64,000 nt of DNA. Source: Onthophagus taurus (Eukaryota > Arthropoda > Insecta > Coleoptera > Scarabaeidae). The translations under genes and the position numbers were made by a program. The stretch lies in assembly GCF_036711975.1 (NCBI RefSeq), contig NC_091976.1, positions 5,704,001 to 5,768,000 on the forward strand. The letters run 5' to 3'. Positions 21,290 to 32,095 of this stretch are shown here, in pieces. Under the pieces are notes generated by a model that was given only the letters and a program-made list of their open reading frames with translations, was not told where the DNA came from and ran no database searches. Position 1 is the stretch's first letter, and each line of letters starts with the position of its first letter.

Positions 21290-22380
21290 ATTGTACTCAA
21301 AATATTGTAAAAAAACTATTGTTGGGCATAAGAGGTACAGCCTTCAACTTATTTGAACCATACTTGCGTGGCCGAAGGCAGGCAACTAAAAAAAACGAGT
21401 CAATAAGTGAAGAGAGAGTAATACAAGTAGGTTTACCCCAAGGCACAGTTCTTGCTCCAATTCTTTTTAATTTATATTTTAACGATCTTTTATAATTTCC
21501 TATAAATGGACTTTCTATTGCTTTTGCCGACGATGTCGCTTTACTATTCGACGGTGAGAACTGGAATGAAGTTGACGGAATTGCAAACAATGAATTAAAT
21601 AAAATCCAAAGTTGGTTATCTAAAAATCTCCTAACACTTAATGTGAAGAAAACAAAATTTATGATTTTCCATCCATCTAATGCTACCTACCCAGCATATA
21701 ACTTAAAAATTCGTATTCATGCTTCAAACTGCAATTTTTTAAAAAGAATCTTTGTTCATGCACTCATGATCATATTATTGATCGCGTAGAAAAATTCAAA
21801 TATCTTGGAATAATTCTAGACAATAACCTTAAATTGAAGGCACATGCGGAAAGTCCAACCAAACGCTTAAGATCAGTTATTCCAAAATTCTATGATCTAC
21901 GCAATATCTTAAATCATAGAAATCTAAAGATGCTTTACTACGCGCTTGTTCAATCTGTTTTATTCCATTGCCTCACTGCATGGGGTGGAACATACACAGT
22001 GAATCTCAAAATGTTAAATGTTGCTCATAGATGTGTTCTAAAAATAATGAACAAAAGAAAAAGAATATACCCAATAGGACTTCTTCACTCAGAACTTGAT
22101 ATATTCTCAATAAAATTAGAATACATAAGAATCTGTATAATCCGCACTCACAAAAATCTATACAACACCCTCATAGTACTAGAAATAAATAATCTATAAA
22201 CAAGTAATCGTTTAGTAGTACTACCTCCTTCTAAGTATTACACCTACATAGGTGCAAAATTTACCAGTAGTTTTAGTTTTAGCATTTTTTGTAAAAACGT
22301 CCGCGATTATATTAAAATAAATAAAGATCTTTTCATTCATACATACTCCTCGAATTCCAACTAGCAGCCCCGGAGACTTC
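21290..22380 (+). pseudogene. LINE reverse transcriptase fragment, palm to C-terminus
   Basis: The translation across frames gives GTAFNLFEPYLRGRRQ, VIQVGLPQGTVLAPILFNLYFNDL, LSIAFADDVALLFDG, NVKKTKFMIFHPS, then KFKYLGIILDNNLKLKAHAE and a C-terminal helical region (LYYALVQSVLFHCLTAWGG). The 5' end is cut at about 21290 and there are stops and at least one frameshift near 21750. The FADDVALLF box and the C-terminal region differ from the other LINEs here, so this is a separate family. Its 3' UTR probably continues to 22501. Confidence 0.75.
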
Positions 22381-22865
22381 ACTGCTTTTGTGTTTTTGTA
22401 ATCTTGCATTCATGTCATATAATTTTTGTTTTCTTTATTGTATTATAATTAATGGTGCATCACAGACGTAATTATACGTTTATAGCACCTATCAAAGAGT
22501 AAGCTTTAGTTAATAACCCCTTAAATAGTCTCTTACGTTTTCTTCTTAATAGGAAATTAACATAAAGGTAGGTATGAGTAATAAATTGTAAATATGATTG
22601 TGTGTTTCTTCTTTAATTTAGACTATTTTTGCTTCCGAAACCCATTAATTTTTTAAGTGAAAACTTTCATTGGTTGCATATTGATTTGTATTAAAATCGG
22701 TGATTAGTCAACTTGGTTGTATTTAGTGATAAATTAATGTTAATAAAATATTTAAGTAGTTTTTTTTGTCATAATTTTTGATATACAATTAAAATATGCA
22801 AAAGTTCTCTTGTATTCCTTAAAAAATATCATTAAGGTTAAAATTAAAAAATTATACAAAATTAC

Positions 22866-24052
22866 CAACATTTGCTGCTTCTGCATGTGATGTTTCACCA
22901 AACAAAGGTAATTCTAATGTGAGTTTTTTCTGACTAATGCAAAGTAATGTCAAAACATCTTTCCGTGTTGATACATCCGCTTCATACCAGTTCAAATTAT
23001 ATATAGCTTCAGCTATATCGCTCGCCTATTACAAAAAAAACAGTTTAATGTTTGATTTTTAGAATTTTCGAAGAAATTTATTATTATTATTTATTAGTAC
23101 TAATTGTTATTCATACCGCAGTAGTAAATTGTTGTCCCGTTGCATGTATCATTAATAAAGCTAAGAAGTTTATTAGGGCCACGGATAGACTGGCTAAATT
23201 TTGTCTCTAGAATTATATCAATTATTTATGTATGTTATAATAATTTAATTTGAAAATTCTAACCAGAACAAAATGAGTAGTAGACATTGTTAAAGAAATC
23301 AGAACCAAAAATTTTGTAGGTACGAAAAAGGAAGTAAAAAAATTTTTAACGACTTGAAACATCCTAAAAATCCAAAATTTATATAAAACATCTAAACAAT
23401 TACAAATATTTTCAATACCTGAATATGTCTTCATAGTACAAGACAACATATTGTAAAGCTTTAAAATGTCTTTTTTTATTTTTGTCCAAATTTATGTCAG
23501 CAATAATATTATTAAGATTTCTTAAACGTACAACTAACAATTCCATCGAATACCAATACAATAAGTTTATGTGTAATATAGTATTCATGGTAATCTCCAT
23601 AACCCATATTTGAAACAACACAATTAATGTTACTTCCCAATGTTTCAACGTAAACGGTACGTAATATTCAATTACTAAGCAATGTGTGGTATCTGTAAAC
23701 TTTGAACAATTATTCAGCAAAATGGTATAGTTTGTCACAAAATGCGTAAACAAAAATGTTCCATAACGAAATATTTTTATTATAATATTCATATTTTCTT
23801 CAATAAATGTAGTTCTTTGCGGAATAATAAACTGATTAAAATCGCTCAATGTGTTAATCATTTCAATTAAATCACAACGATAACGCACCATTTGAATAAT
23901 TAAACAAAAAAGTAAAAATCCTATTGAAGTAAATTCCATAGTAAATAAACATTTTTCAAAATTAGTTTTATAATCTGAAATCATTAAATAAAAATGATTA
24001 AGATATCATGAAAAGTTTTTTCAAGAATGTAAAAACCGGTTGTTTTCGACAT
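22866..24052 (-). pseudogene. Odorant receptor pseudogene (copy B)
   Basis: All four exons seen in copy A are present (4: 22866-23025; 3: about 23117-23206; 2: about 23263-23362; 1: from 23418). Exon 1 has lost about 145 bp near its start, so from the ATG at 24052 the reading shifts after about 13 codons and soon stops. Exon 2 to 4 splice sites remain GT-AG and the protein sequence stays close to copy A. The good conservation outside the deletion implies a recent loss. Confidence 0.85.
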
Positions 24053-24477
24053 TTTAGATGTTGCTGAACTACAATAACTGGATCGAATGAAGAAGGTTGG
24101 GTCACATCATTAAGAAAACATAATTGAATAATGAGAATTTATCTTGAATCAATAACGGTATTTTTTTTATTTTTAGAATATTTACTGTAGCTTCGGATAT
24201 GTGACCTCTTTTCCAGATGAAAACAAATTTTTTACTATGTTGTCACCCTATTTTTGTAAGCGATTTTTCCTTAAAAACTAATAGCGGTGGAGCACATATA
24301 ATGTTTCTAATGATTCAAAATACATAATCCATAATCAGGTTTAGCTGAATTTTAATCATTTTATAGTTATCAATTAACAAAATATCAAAGTTGTTCTTTT
24401 TCGATACTAACAAGGAAGGGAAGTGTCACAACTGTGTCCCACCGATTAATAATTAAAAGAAATTAATCAACAAGAAC

Positions 24478-24990
24478 ATGGTTACAGGAATAAACATAAG
24501 CAAGAAGGATTTCATAAGTGAAACATTTTGTGAAGTATGTCTAAAAGCTAAACAGACAGAGATTACGAGATATTTTAGATATTTTATGAACATTCTTGAC
24601 GATTTTAGTCACTACACTGTTATTTATCTACTGAAACATAAAAATGAAGCTTTGGATTATTTAAGAAGAAACGAAAACAAGTAAAACAAGTAAATAAAAA
24701 GAAGGGTATTATAATGGATAATACAGTAATAGACACACCACAATTAAATGGAAGGGCTGGACGTTTAAATCGAACAATTATGGATAAAGTCAAATCATTA
24801 ATTTTTGACTTTAGATTAAAAAAATCATTCTGGGGAGAAGCAGTAAGAACATCTAGGTACTTATATACTGAATAGTAGCCAAGAAGCTATACCGAAAACT
24901 CATAATGAAATCTGGAATATTTGGATGTGAAGAATATACAAAAGTACTAGGATAGTTAAAGAAATTAGATGAAAGAAGCAGAAAATATAA
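24478..24990 (+). pseudogene. Copia integrase remnant (copy B)
   Basis: This has the same content as 2642-3245: FCEVCLKAKQTEITRYFRYF and MNILDDFSHYTVIYLL, then IDTPQLNGRAGRLNRTIMDK-like sequence after a deletion of about 60 bp. The LDERSRKYNF-like end is cut by the LINE at about 24991. The rest of this copia is on the far side of the LINE at 27177-28556. Confidence 0.8.
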
Positions 24991-27175
24991 CTTCAGTCGA
25001 ATTGCGGTTGCACCTATTTTCGTCGGCTCCGTAAGTTTGAGTTGTTTTCTTTGGATTGTTGGTGCGTATTTGGATTATTTCTGATAACAATCGATATTTT
25101 ATAGTGCTGTGAGTACGGTGTTTCACTTTTCGTAATCGTGGAACGGGGATTTGATTTTCGATCTTAATTTTCGGTTCTTGCATTCGCGAGCTCTGACGGA
25201 CCCGTCCGGTGGGGTTGTTTTTTGCTCCGCTTATGTAGTTTCTCGGTTTTCGATTCGAATGGAGTGCGTAACCTGTCGCTTTTGATTTTGCAGATAATGT
25301 ACAAGATATTTGTTCCCTGTTCGCACGTTAGTTCGGTGCGGCTTTCATTCGCAGTAATATTTCTAATTTCTCTAATGTTGATTCTGGGGGTATACGGCCG
25401 TGGTTTGGCGAAGAGGACGTATTGCGCGCTCTTGATAAGGTTGACCCAAAGGCTGGAACCGATCCAGATGATTTACCTGGTTATTTCATTAAAAGCTGCG
25501 CGAGTGGTCTCGCTTGACCTGTGTTCTTAATCTTCTCTCTTTCTTTGGAAACTGGCTCTTTCTCAGTTCAATGAAGGAGGGGGTTTGTGCTGCCGATTTT
25601 TAAGTCTTATCAAATTATCAACGTATCAAATTACCGACCTATACTTTCGATTTTAGAAAGATTGTGTCTGTTTTTAAAAATAAGATTTTTATTATTCACT
25701 TAAAAAAATTGGTTTTACAAAGTTTGTTATTTAATTGATTAATTATATGTTTGAAAGATTATAAAATTTTATGTATAATAACTGAGACGTGCGATGTGGA
25801 GCGCGACCGGTTACTATATATATAAACGGTTCGCTCCTTTTATATGTTTTTAGTTATCTTGTCTCCTTTCCAGGAATCCATCGTTTATTCTTCGGGTGGA
25901 TTCCTATTCACACTTCGTAACACTATATCTATTTTGTCATATCCAAGGTATTTGAAAGAATTGTATATTCCCAACTATTTTACTTTTTGGAACCCTACCT
26001 GATCACGAAACAACATGGCATTTTTTCCGGAAGATCGATTGAAACTAATTTAATTTCTTATCCTAATTATATTCATAACTCTCTTAATTGTCCTAATCTG
26101 GTAGATGCAATCTATACTGATTTTAGCAAAGACTTTGACAAGATTGATCACAACATCGTACCCGGTGGAACCTCTTCCTACGGTGCAGCTTCCTAAGGCG
26201 TTCCCCAGGGAAGCCACCTTGGTCCAATTTTATTTCTAGCATATATAAATGATATATCTACGTGTTTTCACCATGCAAAATTTTTGTTATATGCTGACGA
26301 TTGCAAAATTTTTTTTCATGTTACGAGCACCCGTGACTGTGAAAATCTTCAGGGTGGTCTGGACTGGTTCCAACAATATTGCGCTGATAATAGCCTTTTT
26401 CTCAATTACAATAAATGTTCTACAATCATTCTGAACCATACTTACCGTTTAAGAACTGCTGCACTCGTTTCGTGTGACCACATTAACGATCTTGGTGTTA
26501 TGCTTGACAGCAGGCTTATGTTTAATTTACACGTGGATTTTACTGTTACTAAGGCTTTTGAAGAGATTGGGTTTTGTGATTAGGGTATGTCGTCTGTTCA
26601 CGAATATTCGATGCATTAAATCGCTTCACATGGCCTTCGTCGGCAGTGTCCATATCAATCGCATTGAATCCGTTCAACGATGATTTGTAAGGTACTTAGC
26701 GCACAAAACGTTTTTACCTTACTATGATTACCGTCAACGTTGTAGAGCACTGGGATTCCATACACTGCATCAGCGGAGACTGAGCTCTGATTTATTTTTT
26801 TTGTATAAATTGGTCAACAACATCTTGGATGCTTCGGATTTAGTGAGTGAACTATGTTTTTATGTCCCTCCTTATCAAACGCGTGGAGGATTATTGTTTA
26901 GGATTGGTCGTTCATCTTCGAATATTCATCAACTCTCCTCTAGTCCGTCTTTTAAACGATTTTTGCGGGATATGGTTATGGCATGGTCCTGATATTGTTA
27001 CTAATTTAATGGATTGTTATTAAATGTATAATACTTAATAACGTTAATGTTTTAGTGGATTGTTATTAGTATTAGTAACGAATTGTCATTTAATAATGTT
27101 TGTTTTTATCGCCAGTGGATGCCGCTATTAGGGGTTTCCCTGTTGGCATCCCAAACAAATAAAATAAAAATAAAA
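24991..27175 (+). pseudogene. CR1/Jockey-like LINE inserted in copia, internally deleted
   Basis: The 5' part (24991-25276) is followed directly by the ORF2 linker (EEDVLRALDKVDPKAGTDPDD), so ORF1 and the endonuclease are deleted. RT blocks follow in several frames: ISKVFERIVYSQLFYFLEP, IYTDFSKDFDKIDHN, GVPQGSHLGPILFLAYINDI and LLYADDCKIFFHV. The C-terminal part is degraded. The 3' end is AAATAAAATAAAAATAAAAT at about 27160-27175, the same tail type as the LINE at 10.5 kb. It splits the copia between its integrase and the downstream linker. Confidence 0.8.
25652..25913. mobile_element. Unclassified 260 bp insertion (possible solo LTR)
   Basis: LINE reading PTYTFDF-like (RPIL SIL) is interrupted after ATTTT at about 25647 and resumes after a second ATTTT at about 25914 (ISKVFERIVYS), consistent with a 5 bp duplication. 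The insert has no ORF, contains a TATA-like run (actatatatataaacgg) and ends near TTCGTAACA. The size, the TATA box and the duplication length suggest a solo LTR, but exact TG/CA ends are not clear. Confidence 0.4.
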
Positions 27176-27176
27176 T

Positions 27177-28556
27177 GAGTGAAATGGTTATAGATTGTGG
27201 GATAATGAAAAACAAAAAGTCATCATTCTGTTGTTTTTAAAAAACCAGAAGATATACCTGAGCAAGTTGAATTAAGATTAGATCAAGAGGTTAATCAAAT
27301 GAGGAACGAAATTGATGAACAAATTAAAGAAAAAAATGAAACAATTCAGGTAGAGCAAGATAAAGAAAATCTTAATAGAAGGGGACAAAGAACAAGAGAA
27401 CCACCTGTAAAGTTCAAGGACTATATGTATTTGACATTTGAAAAAGCAATAAATGGTGAAGACAAGAAAAAATGGCTAGATGCAATAGAAGAAGGGAAGA
27501 AGTCATTGAAGTTGAAGTATGATTGAAGTATGGGAATTAGTAAAAACAGAAGAAATTAAGGGACAAAAGATATTAAGTAATAAATGGGCAATATTAGCAA
27601 CAGCAGCTGCAGAATGTTTGTATGGCGAACTGAAAAAAGATATTTACATGATGATACTACAGGGATATAGCAATTTTGGGAAGAACAAGTTTGTAAATTG
27701 AAAAAGGCGCTGTATGGATTAAGACAAGCACCCGAAAGATGGAACAAGACATTTACACATGCTTTAGAAAGTATCGGATTGAGACAGCTGAAAACGATGT
27801 GTATTTAAAAATTAAGATACAACAATTTTATTAGCCATATACATAGACGATGGACTTATTATATCGAAAGATTAAAACAAACACGACAATTTAATAAAGA
27901 AACTATTTTAAAATGAAAGTGTGGGAACAACGAAAAAGATTTCTTGGACAAAACATAAAATTATATAAAGATTTGTTAAAACTTTTTCAAAAGGGAAATG
28001 TAAACCAAGTGCTTGAACAATTTAAAATTGACAACAGTAAAAAAACTAAAATAGCATTAAGTCTAAGTGATGTAAAACGAAGTGATAATCAAGAGATAAA
28101 CAAAGACTTTCCATATCAAGAAGCAGTAGGCAGTTTACTATATTTAACTAACAAAACCAGACGTGACATAAGTTTCGCTGTAAACTTTGCTCCTAGATAT
28201 TTTAATAATACAAAAAGATGTGATGTAACTAATGTTAAAAGAATATTACAATTTCTACATACAAACCAGGATTCTGGAATCGAATATACGCTTGGAACTG
28301 GAATAAGAAATTTAAAACTACAAGCATTTACAGATGTTTACTATGCAAATTGTACAGTTAAACGAAGGACCTATCAGTTGGACAACGAGAACACAGTCAA
28401 TTGTTGCGTTATCAACTGCAGAAGTGGTGTATATTGCGACGGCCGAATGCTGTAAGGAGTTATTACACATCAAGAGTTTTATGGAGGAGTTGATTGGTGA
28501 AGACATACAAAAAACCATGCTGATAGACTCTATCTATTATCTATGGTAGATAACTG
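27177..28556 (+). pseudogene. Copia RT and RNase H remnant
   Basis: This continues the copia interrupted at 24990. A decayed RLWDNEKQKVII-like piece is followed by KKPEDIPEQVELRLDQE, GQRTREPPVKFKDYM, KKALYGLRQAPERWNKTF (RT), then YQEAVGSLLYLTNKTRRDISFAVN and QAFTDVYYANC (RNase H), and STAEVVYIATAECCKELL at the end. Many frameshifts and stops, and the RT box between is largely deleted. The gene order is that of Ty1/copia elements. Confidence 0.8.
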
Positions 28557-28559
28557 AGA

Positions 28560-29471
28560 AACACTTACGGCTAGTAACATAAGTGATACTATAAGTGCAT
28601 CTACGACTGTTGCTAATAATACTTTACCAGATGTAGGTAATTCTGTTTTACAAATATTGATTCTTTTTATAGTGTTTTCTCATTATTCTAGGACAATACG
28701 TTACTTTGGTGACTGTAAACGAGTTCGAATTATGCAAAAATCAGCGCAAAATCAAATAAATATGCAAAATAAAAAATTGCATCTTTACGTAGAGAAAATC
28801 AGCGAATTTATAACAAAATTAAAGATTCAAAAACTTTTATTGCACACTTCAAAGATAAACTGCTAATAACAGAAAAAGCAGAAGCTAGTATTCATGTAAG
28901 AATATTGTAAATTAGAAACAGTATACAAATTGAATTAAAATTAGCAGCAAATTAAGTGAGTAGTGATTGAATTGTATTTGTTTTAGACTTCACTATCTGG
29001 TACAGCAGCTGGATTATTGAAGCGAATGTTGCAACGTCGTAGAAAGCAAAAATACTCTCCAGAATTAAGAATATTCGCCATTACTCTCAGCAACAATGTT
29101 TTTTTACAATAGAACAACAATTTACCACATACTAGGACATTTACAAAATGAATATTTATTTGGTTATTTCTTTCCATCTCAATTTTAATGTAAATGCAAT
29201 AAAACTGTGTTTAATAAACTGTTTTTATTAAACACAGTTTTATTGCATTTACATTTACAAAATGGTTTAGAAGTGTAGATGGTTCACCTGGGTTTACCCA
29301 AAAATCTTTGCCTTTATTAAAATTTAAAGCTTTAGAAGCCAAAGAAGAGAACAAAACGATCATCTGCAATCTGGTAATGGATGAAATGTCCATACGTAAG
29401 CATGACGATAGGATTTGTTAATTTTGGTGTTAAGTTAGATTTCGATGATTCACAAACTGTTCACAAACTAA
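28560..29471 (+). pseudogene. P-element-like (THAP-type) transposase fragment
   Basis: Pieces match the P-type transposase order: a coiled segment after IRYFGDCKRVRIM; QKYSPELRIFAITLS; LPHTRTFTKW followed by FRSVDGSPGFTQKS; ICNLVMDEMSIRKHDD (first catalytic Asp region); and FVNFGVKLDFDDSQTV. The LPHTRTFTKWFRSVDGSPG string is split by a 100 bp insertion at 29151-29250, and removal of that insert and one 14 bp repeat restores it. The gene ends abruptly at about 29471, where Penelope sequence begins. It is a different copy from the P-like gene at 59.5 kb. Confidence 0.75.
29151..29250. mobile_element. 100 bp insertion with a 32 bp perfect palindrome and 14 bp target duplication
   Basis: ACATTTACAAAATG occurs at 29137-29150 and again at 29251-29264. 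Between them lies a 100 bp insert. Arms 29187-29218 and 29224-29255 (aatgtaaatgcaataaaac onward) are perfect 32 bp inverted copies with a 5 bp loop, the second arm running 5 bp into the right-hand repeat. Excision restores the P-like reading frame. The insertion mechanism is unknown. Confidence 0.8.
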
Positions 29472-30133
29472 CTTAATTACAGAAGCAAGACGAAAAATGT
29501 CTTTATAATGAACGTAATTAAATCTCTTTTTATTAACAAAGGAAATCTTCAATTATGTTAATGCAATCATTAACCCAGTAAACAAGAAACATCTGTGAAA
29601 CATTTCAATTTTAACGTACAATGAATTAAATGAAACATTTTACAAGTACGTTTCATATACGTGACAGATACGATTGTTACAAAACGTATCTAAAGATATG
29701 TATCAAATACATTTCAGTAGGAATATTTATGAAATATCATTAAAATATGTAGCAGAAACATTTCATTTGAAACATTTCTCTACAAATGTGTCTGAAACAT
29801 GTCTAAATATCTTCATCAGCGCCTGTGAACGTATGCGCATGTTCCAGGACGCGGTGACTCATCAGCATCTTGTCACGACTTGTTCTATTGTGTGTTTTGT
29901 TCTGTTCAGTTCTGTTCTCAGTTCCTTCGAATCGTTTTCTATATATCTGTTCTGTGGCTCGAATATTGGTTTAGAATGGCGCAGGTAAGTTTCGTATAAG
30001 TTTTTTTATATATCACCACTAGGTTTAGTTATTTTTAAATTTATCTAAAAACATTCTTGTTTAAAATGGTGACTTAAATCTTGTGATTGAATTTAGCCGA
30101 AGAATATTATATTGACATAAAGTTATTCCTTAA

Positions 30134-30337
30134 CCAACGCGATGTATTCGCTGCGACGGCGATTGTTAGCTTGATAACACTCGACACGGCGACAAATGAA
30201 CATGCACAAACGTGCCCAAACCGACTTTTTCAACTGTCAGGTGACAACGACAAAAACCGTGGGTGTAGCGATACTTTCGCGTCGGTCTGGCGACGTCATG
30301 CGAAACAATCGCCGTTACAGCGAATAAATCGCGTTGG
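30134..30337. mobile_element. TTAA-flanked MITE, 204 bp
   Basis: Inverted ends of about 35 bp (CCAACGCGATGTATTCGCTG on the left; CCAACGCGATTTATTCGCTG read from the right) are flanked by TTAA at 30130-30133 and 30338-30341. The interior is GC-rich relative to its surroundings. Copy 2 of the host element lacks this insertion, confirming mobility. TTAA duplication suggests piggyBac or Kolobok machinery. Confidence 0.8.
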
Positions 30338-30721
30338 TTAAGGAGGAGTTTAAAACTTTTTCCAAGGCCGAATTCTAATTTAAACATACATTTTAGTGGC
30401 AGTTAGGAAGAGCTTCCATTTAACTGATAAAGAATATGAAGTGGTAGTAAGCAATTGGTTACGACAAGCGAATTTACGTTATAATAGGCGAAATAAGGAA
30501 ACCGCAGATGAGATAATAAAGAATATTGTTATTTTCTTTTAGTATTCTTTCTTTCGTTTACTCGTCGCAATACTGAAAACGTAGTGCAAGATTTTGTGTT
30601 GCCATTTCTCCATATATGTATATTTTATGTAGTTTTGTACTTTTATGTTTTAGTTTTATGTAGGTTATTTAAATTTTAGTTAAATTTCTTAGTCTTGAAC
30701 AATCATAAAAAGATGATGAAA

Positions 30722-31098
30722 GAGATCCCCAGCTTCTTCAGACTACAAGTAAAGAAGACCTATTTATTTTGTAAAAGTCTTATTGTTATAAGTGAGACCA
30801 CATGTTGTAAAATTCTTTTTATCAAGAAAACTAAACAATTCCACGACTGTAGTACATCGTTTGTGGTACATTACGTCTTGTTTTATTGTATTATCTGACA
30901 TGTAAATTGTCATGTAACTGTTTTTGTAAGTTATTTTGTAATACTGATAGTTTCTCTTCATAAAAAGAATTTTACAACATGTGATATCTCCAATAACTAA
31001 GATAAAAAAAATGTTAAATATATTATTATAATTATTATTATTATTAAATATATTATAGGTATTCTTTACTTGTAGTCTGAAGAAGCTGGGGATCTCTG
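30722..31098. repeat. Foldback inside copy 1 with a hammerhead-like string
   Basis: GATCCCCAGCTTCTTCAGAC at 30725 and GTCTGAAGAAGCTGGGGATC at about 31076 are exact inverted copies, extended to about 38 bp. A second inner pair (CACATGTTGTAAAATTC near 30803 and its complement near 30965) makes a large stem. The right arm continues as CTGGCGAAACATC, giving a CTGAAGAAG...GCGAAAC layout like the ribozyme-like motifs at 8 kb. Copy 2 retains only part of this structure. Confidence 0.6.
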
Positions 31099-32095
31099 GC
31101 GAAACATCACAAATATATGTGTTTTAATTGAAACAATGTTTCGTTTGAGTAAAAATAATTAAAAATACCACTAGTATGATCTAAATTTAACTTTATATTT
31201 AAATGACCTACATAAATTATTGGAATGTTTATGTTTAATTATGTTTACAAATAAGAATTTTATTTTAGTTACCATTTTAATATATTTTGTATACATATTT
31301 ACTAAATATATTTAGCATACCTACTCTTATACTTACTTTATATGTCCTAATCAATGAGAAAACAGATAGTAGAAATTATTGACTGATAATTTTGAAATTT
31401 GGTACAGTAGGCGTAAGTAACAAGTATCGTACTTCTATTATTATTTTTCCTACCTTAAGGTATGATTTTGTTGCAGCGTCCACCGTCTGCGTCCTGGGTG
31501 GTATGCTCAGAAATGCTTCCTCAGCATATGCATATCTTTTGAGGAAGCATGTATGAGCATCTTGTCCAGGATGCAGACGCTACACCTCAACGAAATTATA
31601 TCTTTACATACATATGTACATCCCTGAAACGTCAACGAAACCTTTCAGAAATTATTTTTAAATGTTTATGATACATACTATTAATGTAATGTAAATGTAA
31701 ACAAAACATTACAGAAATAATTCAAAACCATTAATGAAACATTTTAGTAGTGTACCGTAATTGTCAGCTGTATGTTGCAGAAACGTTTCAATAGAAACGT
31801 TTCAATAAAACATAAAAAGGGTCGGACATTAGCAGTCTCAGACACGTTTCATCTATGTTTCAGAAATATGTCGAAGAAACGTTTCATGTTTCAATAATAT
31901 GTATCAGAAATGTTTCTGAAACGCAAATTTGTTTACTGGGAACAGGAACATTAGAATAAAGATTCTTTATATCGAAGGAAACTAAAATAGATTTATTATT
32001 AATTTTGACTTTAGAAAGTTGTTCTATGAGTTCTGAAGAGTTTTTAATAGTGTAAACAAAATGTTTTTGAAAGTTGTTGTATAATCCCAGTAAAC

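Larger units (their letters stand above)
22503..25276 (+). repeat. Segmental duplication, copy B (partner 533-3540)
   Basis: This is a near-identical direct copy of 533-3540. Differences are scattered substitutions, a deletion of about 145 bp inside receptor exon 1 at about 24008, a small insertion at about 24413, and several short deletions in the copia and LINE parts. The similarity breaks at 25276 because the LINE in copy B has an internal deletion, not because the duplication must end there. Confidence 0.9.
29574..31940. mobile_element. CCCAGTAAACAA-ended DNA element, copy 1 (2.4 kb)
   Basis: The ends are inverted, CCCAGTAAACAAGAAACAT and, from the right, CCCAGTAAACAAATTTGCG. A second copy lies at 32096-35552. 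Both interrupt the same Penelope RT on the minus strand, with apparent 2 bp duplications (AA here, AT in copy 2). Subterminal regions are packed with GAAACATTTC and TGTTTCA-type words on both strands. No transposase was found, so it is presumably non-autonomous. Internally it has an exon-like ATGGCGCAG followed by a GTAAGT donor, and downstream VRKSFHLTDKEYEVVV, both shared with copy 2. Confidence 0.8.

Noticed and set aside
30722-31098. Full hammerhead ribozyme in the 31.08 kb arm
   Set aside because: GAAAC is followed by ATC with no G to close helix III, and helix II is only about two pairs.
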